From Symbiobacterium sp. (GTDB taxonomy: Bacteria > Bacillota > Sulfobacillia > DUSP01 > DYEP01), in NCBI GenBank assembly GCA_020725675.1, contig DYEP01000186.1:1-44326 (forward strand): a DNA stretch of 44,326 nt. Direction: 5' to 3'. The notes beneath the pieces were generated by a model, which worked only from the letters and a program-made list of their open reading frames with translations, was not told where the DNA came from and ran no database searches. Of the stretch, positions 32,278-43,100 are shown piece by piece. A program made the translations under genes and the position numbers. The number at the start of each line of letters is the position of its first letter. The first letter of the stretch is position 1.

Positions 32278-33636
32278 ATGTATGACTATTTGATTTACGG
32301 AGGTCTGGTTGTAACGGGATCTACAATTGTGAGGGCGGACGTGGCTGTCCGGGATGGGCGCATCGAACACATCGCTCCTGAAATCGACAGAAGTTCATCC
32401 GCGAAGCACTTCGACGCTACCGGTAAGCTGGTGCTCCCAGGAGTGATTGATGTACACTCTCACCCTGTTTACGAAGACAGGATTGGCAATACCTCCATCG
32501 CTGCGGCGTTTGGTGGAGTCACTCACACGATTCACTACGCCTATGTCAAGCCCGGTCAGCCTGTGATAGACACATTGAAGCGCTTTCAGGACGAAGGATT
32601 GGCCGACTCAGTGGTGGATTTCAGCCTGCACGCAGGTTTCTTTGACGCACCTAACCAGGTTCCCCTGATACCTGAGATGTTTAAGATGGGAATCACGTCG
32701 GGCAAGCTCTTCATGACATACGCCAAGCTGAAGTGGATGAGTGACGATTACTGGTTGATGGCTGCGGCGGACATACTGGCCAAAGAAGGTGGCCTCCTCA
32801 TGGTACACGCGGAGAACGGCTTGGCCACGGACTACCTGGAGGATAAGTACTTAAAAGAAGGCAAATCCATAATGGATGTCTTTCTTGATACGCGGCCTGA
32901 CCTACTGGAGGCTGAAGCCATTAACCGGGCCACGCGAATTGCCCAGGTTGCCGGCTGCCCAATTTACATCGTGCACAACACCGCTGCGCTGAACCTTGAT
33001 GTGATCAGGCGCATTCGCGGGGAGGGCTACCGCATGTACACTGAAACCTGCCCGCAGTACTTATGTTTAAACGATGAGGTCTATGCGAGGTTTGGAGCGA
33101 GGGCAAAGGTCGGTCCGCCCATTAGGAGGGAGACAGACAGGCTGGCGCTCTGGGAAGGGTTAAAAGATGGTAGTATCGACACCATAGCCAGCGATCACGC
33201 AGCCAAGTCCAAACAGCCTGATGACGATTTCTTCCAGGCCCCCTTCGGTGCCCCCCAGGTGGAGACCTCACTGACTGTTTGCTATGATGAGGGGGTCAAC
33301 AAGGGCAGGATCCCGGTGACCCGTCTTGTGAAGGTTATGAGCGAAAATCCGGCCCGAATTTTCGGTCTGTATCCGCATAAAGGCACTGTGCAGGTAGGAA
33401 GTGACGCCGACATCGTGGTGTTCGATCCGCACCTGAGGCATAAGATTACCGACGAAACGCAGAAAACGAAGGCGGGCTACACACTATACCATGATCGTGA
33501 AGTCCTGGGCAAACCCGTGTTTTCTATGCAACGGGGCCGGGAATTGCTGCGGGACGGAGAAATCGTTGCAAGACCCGGCTGCGCCAAGTTTTATCCAACC
33601 CGTGCAGGCCAGGTAGACATTGATGCGTTAGTTTAA
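32278..33636 (+). CDS. Hydantoinase/dihydropyrimidinase-type cyclic amidohydrolase
   Basis: 452 residues from the ATG at 32278, nine bases after GGAAGGAG; the in-frame ATG at 32161 overlaps the arcC stop but adds a leader foreign to the family. All binuclear metal ligands are visible: His60 and His62 (DVHSHP), the lysine that is carbamylated (Lys143, SGKLFMTY), His177 (VHAENG), His233 (IVHNT) and Asp306 (ASDHAAK). It opens cyclic ureides such as dihydropyrimidines or hydantoins. It lies between carbamate kinase and the hut genes, so it probably feeds an N-carbamoyl intermediate to the nitrilase-fold enzyme. The exact substrate is unknown; allantoinase or dihydroorotase activity is possible. 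Confidence 0.88.
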   Translation: MYDYLIYGGLVVTGSTIVRADVAVRDGRIEHIAPEIDRSSSAKHFDATGKLVLPGVIDVHSHPVYEDRIGNTSIAAAFGGVTHTIHYAYVKPGQPVIDTLKRFQDEGLADSVVDFSLHAGFFDAPNQVPLIPEMFKMGITSGKLFMTYAKLKWMSDDYWLMAAADILAKEGGLLMVHAENGLATDYLEDKYLKEGKSIMDVFLDTRPDLLEAEAINRATRIAQVAGCPIYIVHNTAALNLDVIRRIRGEGYRMYTETCPQYLCLNDEVYARFGARAKVGPPIRRETDRLALWEGLKDGSIDTIASDHAAKSKQPDDDFFQAPFGAPQVETSLTVCYDEGVNKGRIPVTRLVKVMSENPARIFGLYPHKGTVQVGSDADIVVFDPHLRHKITDETQKTKAGYTLYHDREVLGKPVFSMQRGRELLRDGEIVARPGCAKFYPTRAGQVDIDALV

Positions 33637-33643
33637 ATGCACA

Positions 33644-33698
33644 CGCATAACAGGCATATTGAGGCAGGCGGTAGTGCCGCCTGTCTTGTTCTTATGCG
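33644..33698 (+). terminator. Nested hairpins after the hydantoinase gene
   Basis: An outer stem CGCATAA/TTATGCG (33644-33650 with 33692-33698) encloses a GC-rich inner stem AGGCAGGCGG/CCGCCTGTCT (33662-33671 with 33677-33686, one G-T pair). The inner stem is followed by TGTTCTT, which gives modest termination. The remaining bases up to hutH (33699-33816) show no clear promoter. Confidence 0.6.
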
Positions 33699-33816
33699 CT
33701 CGGGATGGAAGTATGAATATCCATGAGGTCGGGGGGTCCGGGGCACAGCCGAGGGGGAAAGATGCAGTGAGTGTAGAAAATAACTAGCAAGAAATACTTG
33801 AGCTGAGGAGGTTTAC

Positions 33817-35340
33817 ATGGGTCCCGTCATTTTAAACGGAACGAGCCTGACTCTAGCGGAGATAAAGGACGTGGCCAGATCCGGCAGAACAGTCTGTGTT
33901 GATCCAGAGGCCCTGACCCGGGTAACCCGATCCCGGAACGTGCTGGAGCGCTACCTCCAGGACAACCGGGCTGTCTATGGAATCACAACGGGGTTTGGTA
34001 TGTTTGCAAACCGCACTATTTCCAGAGAGCAGCTCAGGCAACTGCAGGCGAACCTGATCAGATCCCATTCGGTGGCGACAGGAACACTCTTTCCTGACGA
34101 CATTGTGAGAGGTGCTATGCTACTCAGGGCTAACACTTTTGCCAAAGGGTATTCCGGAGTGAGACCTGAGGTACTGGAACAGCTGGTTCAGGCCTTGAAT
34201 AGGGGCGTATTACCGTGCGTATTTGAGAAAGGTTCGCTTGGCGCAAGCGGAGATCTCGCGCCTTTGGCTCATATGGCGCTTGCGCTGATGGGGGAGGGTA
34301 GGGCGAAGTTTGGCGGCCAAGAAATGGAAGCAGCTGAAGCGCTAAAACTTGCGGGTATGACTCCTTTGACGTATGAAGCCAAGGAAGGGCTCGCGCTGAT
34401 CAACGGTACCCAGTTTATGACGTCTTCCGGTGCGCTTTCGGTACTGGATGCAGAAACCATTATGAAGACTGCGGAAATCACAAGTGCGCTCACGCTTGAG
34501 GTATTGCGGGGTATCCCGGCGCCTTTTGAAGATCGAATACACAGGTTAAGACCGCATCCTGGTCAACTGCGCTCAGCTTTCAATCTTCGCCGACTCCTTG
34601 AGGGTAGCGAATTGGTTACCGAGCCTGGGGAGGTTCGGGTGCAGGACGCCTATACCTTGCGGTGCATCCCTCAGGTCCATGGTGCTTCGTGGGACGCACT
34701 CGAGTACGTAACCAAGGTGATTGAAGTAGAGATCAACTCGGCTACCGACAACCCGCTGGTATTTCCCGAACATGGAGACACGGTATCCGGCGGGAACTTT
34801 CATGGCCAGCCTATCGCCCTGGCACTGGACTTTCTAGCCATCGCCGTTTCGGAAATAGCCAACATCAGCGAGAGGCGGATAGAACGCCTGCTCAACCCCA
34901 GCCTGAGTGCTCTTCCTGCGTTTCTCACCGTCAACGGAGGGCTTGAATCAGGTTACATGATTGCGCAGTATACCGCTGCTGCGCTCGTGTCTGAGAACAA
35001 GGTGCTCGCATCGCCTGCATCGGTTGACTCTATACCAGTGTCGGCGAACCAGGAGGATCACGTGAGCATGGGAAGCATTTCAGCGCGTAAACTCCGTGAG
35101 ATCATTTCAAATACCATGACTGTGTTGGCGATTGAACTCATGTGCGGGTGCCAGGCGCGGGATCTTGGCCAAAAAGGCCGGATGGGCGTCGGAACCAGCA
35201 AGGCGTACGATCTTGTGCGGCAGCACTTGCCACCGCTTGATAGAGACAGGGTACTGCACAACGACGTGGAGACTGTCCGCCGGTTGGTCTCATCGGGCGA
35301 AGTGGTCAGAGTTGTAGAGGAGTGTACTGGTAAGCTGTAG
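33817..35340 (+). CDS. hutH: Histidine ammonia-lyase
   Basis: 507 residues. The Ala143-Ser144-Gly145 triad ([14 protein letters not shown]) cyclises to the MIO electrophile, and the YGITTGFG loop and [14 protein letters not shown] segment complete the active site. It converts histidine to urocanate and ammonia. GAGGAGG precedes the ATG at 33817. hutU follows 16 bases downstream. The later pathway genes hutI and hutG/ftcD are not in the window. Confidence 0.96.
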   Translation: MGPVILNGTSLTLAEIKDVARSGRTVCVDPEALTRVTRSRNVLERYLQDNRAVYGITTGFGMFANRTISREQLRQLQANLIRSHSVATGTLFPDDIVRGAMLLRANTFAKGYSGVRPEVLEQLVQALNRGVLPCVFEKGSLGASGDLAPLAHMALALMGEGRAKFGGQEMEAAEALKLAGMTPLTYEAKEGLALINGTQFMTSSGALSVLDAETIMKTAEITSALTLEVLRGIPAPFEDRIHRLRPHPGQLRSAFNLRRLLEGSELVTEPGEVRVQDAYTLRCIPQVHGASWDALEYVTKVIEVEINSATDNPLVFPEHGDTVSGGNFHGQPIALALDFLAIAVSEIANISERRIERLLNPSLSALPAFLTVNGGLESGYMIAQYTAAALVSENKVLASPASVDSIPVSANQEDHVSMGSISARKLREIISNTMTVLAIELMCGCQARDLGQKGRMGVGTSKAYDLVRQHLPPLDRDRVLHNDVETVRRLVSSGEVVRVVEECTGKL

Positions 35341-35356
35341 AAAGGAGGTTTTTCGT

Positions 35357-36994
35357 TTGGACATCAAAGCTCCCAGAGGAACCATGATTACCTGCAAAGG
35401 GTGGCAGCAAGAAGCTGCCATGCGAATGCTCATGAATAACCTGGACCCTGAGGTGGCTGAAAGGCCGGAAGACCTTGTGGTGTACGGAGGGACCGGGAAG
35501 GCGGCGAGGAACTGGGAAGCATATCACCGGATAGTCAACAGTTTGCGCCAGCTGGAGAGCGATGAGACACTGCTTGTGCAGTCAGGCAAGCCTGTCGGAG
35601 TGGTGCGCACACATGAGGATGCACCGAGAGTACTCATCTCCAACGCGATGCTGGTACCGGCGTGGGCGAACTGGGATACGTTCCGGGAGCTTGAGTTGAA
35701 GGGCCTCACTATGTACGGCCAGATGACTGCGGGCAGCTGGATCTATATAGGTACTCAGGGGATTATACAGGGCACTTATGAAACTCTGGCGGAGCTGGCC
35801 AGGCAGCACTTCGGTGGGACCCTGAAAGGGCGGCTTGTAGTTACCGCGGGCCTTGGCGGAATGGGTGGAGCCCAGCCGCTGGCGGTGACGATGAACGAAG
35901 GTGTGGTCATAGCGGTGGAGGTGGACGAAAAACGCATAGAACGGCGGGTAAGGACGGGCTACTGCGATACTCAGACCGCGGACGTGGACGAGGCGGTCAG
36001 AATGGCCGAACAGGCTGTCAAGGAAGGCAAGCCACTTTCCATCGCATTACTGGGCAATGCTGCCAACATGTTACCCGAGCTACTTATGCGGGGGATAAGG
36101 GTCGATGTGGTAACAGACCAGACCTCCGCCCACGATATACTCAATGGGTATATACCCGCAGGGATGTCTCTGGATGAAGCGGAGGCGCTCAGACGCTCTG
36201 ATCCGGCGCAGTATATCGAGCGGGCCAAGGAAAGCGTGGCGCTGCACGTACAATCAATGCTGGACTTCAAGAGGCGCGGCGCTGTAGTATTCGATTACGG
36301 AAACAACATCAGGAAGCAGGCGTACGAGGCAGGGGTAAAAGAAGCATTTGAAATACCCGGATTCGTTCCAGCGTTCATAAGGCCTATGTTCTGCGAGGGG
36401 AAAGGCCCGTTCAGGTGGGTCGCACTCTCGGGGGACCCCGAGGACATATACAAGACAGACAGGGCTGTGCTCGAAGAATTCCCGGAGGACGAGGCGCTTT
36501 CGCGCTGGATCAGCATGGCACAGAAGCGTATCCGGTTCCAGGGGCTCCCTGCACGGATCTGCTGGCTCGGGTACGGTGAAAGGGAACGCTTCGGCTTGCG
36601 GCTGAACAACATGGTTAAAAGAGGGGAACTGTCTGCTCCCATTGTGATAGGCAGGGATCACCTCGACACTGGTTCAGTGGCCTCGCCCTTCCGCGAGACC
36701 GAAGGCATGAAAGATGGTAGTGACGCCATAGCCGACTGGCCTATATTGAACGCCCTCGCCAACACTGCTTGCGGCGCGAGCTGGGTGTCAGTACACCACG
36801 GTGGCGGAGTTGGCATCGGCTATTCTATCCATGCGGGCATGGTAGTTGTGGCGGATGGCACCGACTCCATGGCGAGGCGGCTATCAAGGGTCCTGACTGC
36901 GGACCCAGGGATTGGGGTGATGAGACACGCTGACGCCGGCTATGATAAGGCGCTTTGGGTGGCAAGGGAGCGCGGCGTCAAGATTCCCAAATAG
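35357..36994 (+). CDS. hutU: Urocanate hydratase
   Basis: 545 residues from the TTG at 35357, seven bases after AAAGGAGGT. It has the NAD-binding urocanase core: [34 protein letters not shown] and the catalytic cysteine region [18 protein letters not shown]. It turns urocanate into imidazolonepropionate. It is the second gene of a two-gene hutHU unit ending in a strong terminator. Confidence 0.96.
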   Translation: MDIKAPRGTMITCKGWQQEAAMRMLMNNLDPEVAERPEDLVVYGGTGKAARNWEAYHRIVNSLRQLESDETLLVQSGKPVGVVRTHEDAPRVLISNAMLVPAWANWDTFRELELKGLTMYGQMTAGSWIYIGTQGIIQGTYETLAELARQHFGGTLKGRLVVTAGLGGMGGAQPLAVTMNEGVVIAVEVDEKRIERRVRTGYCDTQTADVDEAVRMAEQAVKEGKPLSIALLGNAANMLPELLMRGIRVDVVTDQTSAHDILNGYIPAGMSLDEAEALRRSDPAQYIERAKESVALHVQSMLDFKRRGAVVFDYGNNIRKQAYEAGVKEAFEIPGFVPAFIRPMFCEGKGPFRWVALSGDPEDIYKTDRAVLEEFPEDEALSRWISMAQKRIRFQGLPARICWLGYGERERFGLRLNNMVKRGELSAPIVIGRDHLDTGSVASPFRETEGMKDGSDAIADWPILNALANTACGASWVSVHHGGGVGIGYSIHAGMVVVADGTDSMARRLSRVLTADPGIGVMRHADAGYDKALWVARERGVKIPK

Positions 36995-37007
36995 CATGGG
37001 CTAAGAA

Positions 37008-37050
37008 ACACCCCCCTCCCGGCCCCGCAGGGCCGGATGGAGGGGGGTGT
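37008..37050. terminator. Strong bidirectional terminator between hutU and rnfD
   Basis: ACACCCCCCT (37008-37017) pairs with AGGGGGGTGT (37041-37050), and CGGCCC/GGGCCG continues the stem inside around the CGCA loop. The genes on either side converge here. It is very GC-rich; on the minus strand it is followed by TGTTTCTTA, moderately T-rich, so both directions are plausible. Confidence 0.85.
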
Positions 37051-37064
37051 GATGTGTGCAGATT

Positions 37065-38057
37065 CTATTTCGATACTGTCTTGATCCGGATGACCGGGAT
37101 CCGCGCTTCGACGATCTGACCGAACTTCCTGGGCCGTGTCAGCGCGTCGATAAGCGGGACCAGCGGATTCATCAGCAATATGCTGAAAGCCACACCTTCC
37201 GGCGCTGCTTGGTACAGTCTGATCAGCGCCACGAGGATGCCCATGCCTATTCCGAAGATGATCTTACCTGCATCTGTAATGGGCGTAGTCACCCAGTCGG
37301 TGGCCATGAAGAACGAACCGAATACAAGCCCCCCTGCCAGTACGTGATAGAAGGGGTTCGAGCCCAGCAGCATGGTAAGGGCGAACACCGTTCCAATAGC
37401 GAACACAGGCGTTCTCCAGTTGATGTGTCCTTTAAACAGCAGGTAAAGCCCTCCGATCAGCACAGCGAGGACGGATGACTCGGCCATGCTGCCTCCAGGG
37501 TGGGCGATGAACAGGGCAGAGTAACTGGGCAGGAGCTGACCTTGGCCCAGTTTCAGCAGAGCGAGCGGGGTTGCTCCGCTGGTTACGTCTATGATCCCGA
37601 ACCGCAGGTGAAGAGGGGCCATGTCGGCATTGAGCCAGACGAACGCCGGCGCTAGAATGATCAGCGCGACTCGCCCAAATACGGCCGGGTTGAACAGATT
37701 CCATCCCAGTCCACCGCACATTTCTTTTGCTACACCCACTGCCAGGAAGGTACCGATCACTGCGAGCCACCATGGAAACGTGGGCGGCAGCGCCAGTGCA
37801 AGGAGCGTACCGGTAACGAACGCGCTAAGGTCCTCCAGGGAATGGGGCTTACCCATGAGTTTCCTCATGCCCCAAGCTGTACACGCGGCCGTGACGTTGC
37901 AGACAATCAGGATGAATATGGCGTTCAACCGGTAGAAAATGATGGAGACGATGATTATAGGTACCAGCGCCAACAGTACATCGCGCATAGCCCGTGTTAC
38001 AGTGTCTCCTGAGTTTAGGTGAGGAGGTGGGGAGTAGAGCAGATCAGGCTTTTCCAT
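37065..38057 (-). CDS. rnfD: Rnf-type electron transport complex subunit RnfD
   Basis: 330 residues, about ten membrane helices. The DVTSGATPLALL motif carries the threonine to which FMN is covalently bound in RnfD/NqrB proteins. GWNLFNPAVFGRV and the C-terminal NPLVPLIDALT further support the family. It is the last gene of the formate dehydrogenase operon, 16 bases after rnfC. rnfG, rnfE, rnfA and rnfB, which normally accompany rnfC and rnfD, are not here: a strong terminator and convergent hutU follow immediately. The role is therefore either as part of a complex whose other subunits are encoded elsewhere, or as a stand-alone membrane partner of the dehydrogenase. Confidence 0.9.
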   Translation of the reverse strand: MEKPDLLYSPPPHLNSGDTVTRAMRDVLLALVPIIIVSIIFYRLNAIFILIVCNVTAACTAWGMRKLMGKPHSLEDLSAFVTGTLLALALPPTFPWWLAVIGTFLAVGVAKEMCGGLGWNLFNPAVFGRVALIILAPAFVWLNADMAPLHLRFGIIDVTSGATPLALLKLGQGQLLPSYSALFIAHPGGSMAESSVLAVLIGGLYLLFKGHINWRTPVFAIGTVFALTMLLGSNPFYHVLAGGLVFGSFFMATDWVTTPITDAGKIIFGIGMGILVALIRLYQAAPEGVAFSILLMNPLVPLIDALTRPRKFGQIVEARIPVIRIKTVSK

Positions 38058-38073
38058 AACATTAACCCCCCTT

Positions 38074-39393
38074 CTAAGCGCGCCTGCGCCGGGCCATGAT
38101 CTCGGCCTTGGCGTTGCGGAAGAATTGGACTAACGGTCTCCTTGATGGGCACACGTACGCGCACGCGCCACACTCAAAGCAATCCAGAACATCAAACTTC
38201 TCGGCTTTGTCGTAGTTGTGCGCTTCTGCGTACATACCGATGAAGTTTGGCAAAAGGAACATGGGGCATGCCTTCACACACTTGCCGCATCGCACGCAGT
38301 TGTGCCATTTCGCTTCAGATACCATCGACTCAGGAAGAGCGACGATGCCGCTTGTTCCCTTAACAACCGGTACATCCAGGCTTGACTGAGCCCACCCGGT
38401 CATGGGACCTCCCATAATTACCTTCCTCGGCGTCTGGGAGAACCCCCCGCACTGCTCCAGCACATGAGACACGGGCGTTCCTATCCGTATCTTCAGGTTT
38501 TTGGGTTGCGCTATGCACGGGCCCGTCACAGTCAGTACTCTCTCGAACAATGGTTTACCCAGGGTTACCGCTTCAGCAATGGCCACCGCAGTACCCACAT
38601 TCTGAACCAGCGCACCCACCTCGCTGGGCAGCTTGCCGGGAGGAACTCGCCTGTCCAGGACCGCCTTGATTAGCTGTTTCTCTGCGCCTTCCGGGTACTT
38701 TACTTCAAGCGGCACCACTTCCATGTCTTGCTCTTCACCAGCTACTTCCTGCATGACCCGGATGGCGTCGGGTTTATTTGTTTCAATCCCGATGTAAACC
38801 TTGGATGCGCCCACCGCCTTTCGCGCGATATTGGCCCCAAGCACCACATCCTGAGGTCTCTCCAGCATGATCCTATGGTCGCAAGTGAGGTAGGGCTCGC
38901 ACTCGCAGCCATTGATGATCACGCTGTCGATGGGCTTGTTCTTAGGAGGAGTCAGCTTTACGTGAGTCGGGAACGCGGCGCCACCAAGCCCTACCACGCC
39001 CGCTTGCCTCACTGCCTGGCGGATATCTTCCACGTTGATATCCCTGTAATCCAGCGGGTCCTGGTCAGGTACCCAGACCTGATCCCCTTCCACTTCAATC
39101 ACGACGCTCAGCACGCGCGTGTTGTTGAAATATGGGAGCGGTTCGATGGCGACCACGTGACCGGCCACGCTGGAATGAACAGGTGCCGAGATGAACGCGT
39201 CGGAGTCTCCGATCACCTGTCCGACCGTCACGCTTTCCCCCACATTCACCTTGGGTGTGCACGGTGCTCCCGTGTGCTGATGAAGGGGGATTATCACTTG
39301 CTGCGGCAGATCGATCTGCTCTACAGGCAGGGAGTTGGTTTGCTCTTTGTACTCGGGGGGATGAATGCCCCCTGCAAAAGTCCTTGTAGCCAC
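38074..39393 (-). CDS. rnfC: Rnf-type electron transport complex subunit RnfC
   Basis: 439 residues from the GTG at 39393, one base after the stop of the upstream gene, with a G-run ribosome site. An N-terminal barrel-like region (GIHPPEYKEQT) precedes the NADH/FMN-binding core (GLGGAAFPTHVKL; INGCECEPYLTCDHRIM), a SLBB-like domain and two C-terminal [4Fe-4S] motifs: CVRCGKCVKACP and CFECGACAYVCP. RnfC is the peripheral cytoplasmic subunit that exchanges electrons with NAD(H). In this operon it is fed by, or feeds, an exported formate dehydrogenase. Confidence 0.93.
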   Translation of the reverse strand: MATRTFAGGIHPPEYKEQTNSLPVEQIDLPQQVIIPLHQHTGAPCTPKVNVGESVTVGQVIGDSDAFISAPVHSSVAGHVVAIEPLPYFNNTRVLSVVIEVEGDQVWVPDQDPLDYRDINVEDIRQAVRQAGVVGLGGAAFPTHVKLTPPKNKPIDSVIINGCECEPYLTCDHRIMLERPQDVVLGANIARKAVGASKVYIGIETNKPDAIRVMQEVAGEEQDMEVVPLEVKYPEGAEKQLIKAVLDRRVPPGKLPSEVGALVQNVGTAVAIAEAVTLGKPLFERVLTVTGPCIAQPKNLKIRIGTPVSHVLEQCGGFSQTPRKVIMGGPMTGWAQSSLDVPVVKGTSGIVALPESMVSEAKWHNCVRCGKCVKACPMFLLPNFIGMYAEAHNYDKAEKFDVLDCFECGACAYVCPSRRPLVQFFRNAKAEIMARRRRA

Positions 39394-39394
39394 G

Positions 39395-40174
39395 TTAATC
39401 CCCCCTCACTGTCTCTTGAGGCTGGTTTTGCCGGGTGCGGAACCTATTGGCGACCAATCCGAGAAATACGCCAAGCACCGCGAGGGCACGTACGGGTTTG
39501 AACGCGGTGCCCCAGACATATGCTGACATAGGTACCTTCGGCGAATCGGGCAACCCGTAAGCGGACGGCCGATCTCTGAGCACGTAAAAGACACCGAGAC
39601 CTCCCATCTCTTCAAGGCCGTAGACCCTTGCATCTCTGTATCCCGCCGCGCGGAGGTTGTTTACTCTCTTTTCTGCCTCGAGCATGAGTACGCGTCTTTC
39701 GCCGTACTGGAGTGCGCCTGTGGGACACGCCTTGACACATGCGGGTGAGAGCCCGTCGACGATGCGGTTGTAGCAGAAGTTACACTTCTTCATGGCGTTC
39801 TCTTTATGGTCGTAGCGGGGCACCGCAAATGGGCAGTTTGCTGCGCAGTAGTTGCACCCAATGCACCTGCGGTTATCGATGAGCACAGTGCCCATTTCGG
39901 TGCGGTGCGTAGCGCCGCTTGGGCAAACCGATATGCATGCAGCCTCTGTACAGTGCATGCACTGTGATTTCGCAAATAACCACTGTACTTCTCCGTTAAC
40001 TCTATGCTCCCGGAAATGCACCCGGGTCCAGGTATCATGCATGAACTTGGAAGGGTTTTCATATGTCCCCCCAAATTCTGTATTCTCAGCAGGCAGCTGG
40101 TTCCACTGTTTGCACGCGACCTGGCAAGCTCGACAGCCTATGCATTTAGTCGTATCTATGCATACCGCTCTCAC
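39395..40174 (-). CDS. Formate dehydrogenase iron-sulfur (beta) subunit, membrane-anchored
   Basis: 259 residues, FdnH/FdoH-like. Four four-cysteine sets (first: Cys11, Cys14, Cys17, Cys21 in CIGCRACQVACK; then CMHCTEAACISVCP, CIGCNYCAANCP and CNFCYNRI...CVKACP) bind four [4Fe-4S] clusters, forming the wire from the catalytic subunit to the membrane. One C-terminal helix (about 229-245) anchors it, as in FdnH. The GTG start at 40174 follows directly on the stop codon of the catalytic-subunit gene, with no spacer. The cytochrome b gamma subunit that normally takes the electrons is not in the operon; rnfC comes next. Confidence 0.93.
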   Translation of the reverse strand: MRAVCIDTTKCIGCRACQVACKQWNQLPAENTEFGGTYENPSKFMHDTWTRVHFREHRVNGEVQWLFAKSQCMHCTEAACISVCPSGATHRTEMGTVLIDNRRCIGCNYCAANCPFAVPRYDHKENAMKKCNFCYNRIVDGLSPACVKACPTGALQYGERRVLMLEAEKRVNNLRAAGYRDARVYGLEEMGGLGVFYVLRDRPSAYGLPDSPKVPMSAYVWGTAFKPVRALAVLGVFLGLVANRFRTRQNQPQETVRGD

Positions 40175-43100
40175 TTACATCACCTTCCTTATGTCGCACA
40201 GGAACACCTTGTACTCCGGTATCATGGTATTGGCATCACCGATATGGGCGGTAAGGAGGTTCGCTGCGTAGTTCTTGCTGCGGTCCTTCCCACCGGTGAC
40301 AAAACCGTTGAAACCGTAGTGCCAGGGCATTCCTACCAGTTCGTAGAACAAGCCACCCACCTTGAGAGCCTTGATTCGTTCTGTGATGCAGACCTTCGCA
40401 TACACCTCGCCGCGCGGGCTTACCACTTTCACCAGTTCGCCAGGTTTCAACCCTCGCGCTTTCGCCAGCTCGGGGCTGATCTCTACGAACATCTCGGGCA
40501 TGAGTTCGGCAAGCCACGGGAGGTTTCTGGTCATGGCCCCCGCCTGCCAGTGCTCGGTTACCCTGTAGGTGGTACCGATGAGCGGGTAGTCGGCCGAGCC
40601 GATGGCGGCTCTTGGGTTCATATCCCCTGACCAGATCTTGATCACGGGGTTGATCTGCTGAGATGACAGCATGTTCTTCACGGGGCTCTCGAAGGGTTCG
40701 TAGTGTTCAGGGAACGGACCGTCCGCGGTCCCATCGGCGAAAATGCAGCCTAAGCCCTCCACACGCATAATGAAAGGAGACTTGGCGGATACCTCTGGCC
40801 TTACATGACTGCCTGTGGCCGTCCTGAACACGAAATCAGGCACGTCGTAGGTAATCCACTGTTGACGTTCTTCATCCCACTGGACCAGCGCTTTTTGGGC
40901 GTTCCACGGAGTTCCGTTCACATCGCAGGAGGCCCTGTTATAAAGGATTCGCCTGTTGATTGGCCAGCACCAGGACCACCGCGGGTGGAGGCCAAGCCCC
41001 GACGGGTCTGAGTCATCTCTGCGCGCTGCCATGTTCCCTTCCTCGGTATACCAGCCGGAATAGATCCAGCAGCCACAAGAGGTCGAACCGTCGTCCTTTA
41101 GTGAAGCGAAGCTGGGCAATAGCCTGTGGGTAGTCAGGTCATAACCGTTTATTTCCTTCGCCACGAGGTGTACATCGGGGTGGTCCACGGAGCCGTAGTT
41201 CCACGTCAGGTCGAGAATCGGGCGGTCCTTGATGGACGTACTTCCCTGATACTTGTCTCTAATGGCTTTATACAGCAAAGATACTATTTCAAGGTCCGAC
41301 TTGGCATCCCCGGGGGGCTCAACCGCTTTATAACGCCACTGCGCCCACCGACCGCTGTTGGAGACGCTGCCCTCTTTCTCGAACGAAGCCGCTGCAGGAA
41401 GGAGGAATACTTCCGTCTTTATATCAGCAGGGTTTACCCCGGGTCTCTTCCAGAACACGGCCGTATCGGTTTCCCACAGGTCGACTGCTACCATCCAGTC
41501 CAGATTCTCAAGCGCTTTTGCTTCCTTGTTGGCGTTAGGACCGCCTACGCACGGGTTCTGACCCCAGAGAAACAGGCCCTTGATAACCCCTTCATACATG
41601 GCCTCGAATAGAGAGATGAAGGAGTAGTTGCCGCCTGCCTTCGGCAGGTAATCGTAGCAGAAGTCGTTTGCAGCTGTAGCCTTGTCGCCAAAAAAGGCCT
41701 TCATAAGCGATATGAAGAATTTGGGGAAGTTCTTCCAGTAGTTGACGCTGTCCGGATCGGCAGTCGTCGGGGTGCTGTTTTTCAGATACGTGGCCAAATC
41801 CCTGTCGGTGGCTACTGGGTAGCGCAGGTAGCCTGGAAGTATGTGGAACAGAAGCGCAAAGTCCGTCGACCCTTGGACGTTGGATTCCCCTCTCATCGCG
41901 TTCACGCCACCACCAGGGATACCGACGTTGCCCAGCAAGAGCTGGAGTATGGCATATGCCCGCACGTTCTGAGTACCTACGGTGTGCTGGGTGGTACCCA
42001 TGGCATACATGATTGTGCCGGCCTTCCCGGGCTGACTTGTGGCCGAGTAAGTCTCAGCGACCTTCAAGAACAGGTCCTTTGGGGCACCTGTTATGCGGGA
42101 CACGGTATCAGAGTCATACCGCGAGTAGTGGCGTTTTAAGAGTTGGAATACGCAGTTGGGGTCAGACAGCGTTTTATCACGCTTGGGTACTCCGTTTTCG
42201 TCCAGCTGGTAGACCCAGGAGGACTTGTTGTATGACCTTGTGCTCGGGTTGTAGCCCGAAAACAGGCCGTCATGGAACGAGAATTCGGGACTGACGAGAA
42301 AGGAGGCATTGGTGTATTCCACAACATACTCCCGGTTGAACAGGTTGTTATCCAGGATGTACTTGATCATGCCTCCGATGAAAGCAATATCGGTACCGGG
42401 CCGCAGTGGGCAGTACAAGTCAGCCTGCGACGCGGTGCGTGTGAACCGGGGATCGACCACTACCAGTTTGGCTCCGCGCTCCTTGGCTTTCAGCACCCAT
42501 TTCATAGAAATGGGGTGATTCTCCGCAGGATTGCTCCCGATTACGAGGAAGCAGTCGGAGTTGCGCAGATCGATCCAGTGATTTGTCATAGCTCCTCTAC
42601 CGAATGTGGGCGCCAGACCGGCGACCGTAGCGGAGTGTCATATACGTGCCTGGTGTTCGAGATATACCACGCCCAGAGCACGAAAAAGTTTGGAAATGAG
42701 GTAGCACTCCTCGTTGTCGAGGGCGGCACCACCTAACGATGCGATCGCTTCAGTGCGGTTTACGAGGTTACCCTGAGCATCACGGAGTATCCAATGAGCG
42801 TCACGGGTCTTCTTTACGTTTTCCGCGATCTTATTCAGCGCCCATGCCCAGTCCTTTTCCTCCCACCGGTCGCTACCTGGGGCACGATACTGGACCTTGG
42901 TCAAGCGAAGCTCATTGTTCGCTACCTGATACAGTGCGCTGCCTTTGCTGCAGAGAGAACCCTTGTTAATGGGATGGTCGGGGTCGCCTTCAGTGTTGAC
43001 GACTTTTCCCTTTTCGCTGTGAACGATGATCCCGCATCCGACTGAGCAGTACGGGCAAATGGTGGAGGTTTCCTTGGCATACCGGACCCGCGATGGTTCC

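Noticed and set aside
42590-42640. Formate dehydrogenase as a pseudogene broken by a stop codon
   Set aside because: The TGA sits exactly at the selenocysteine position, the flanks are conserved and a SECIS hairpin follows.
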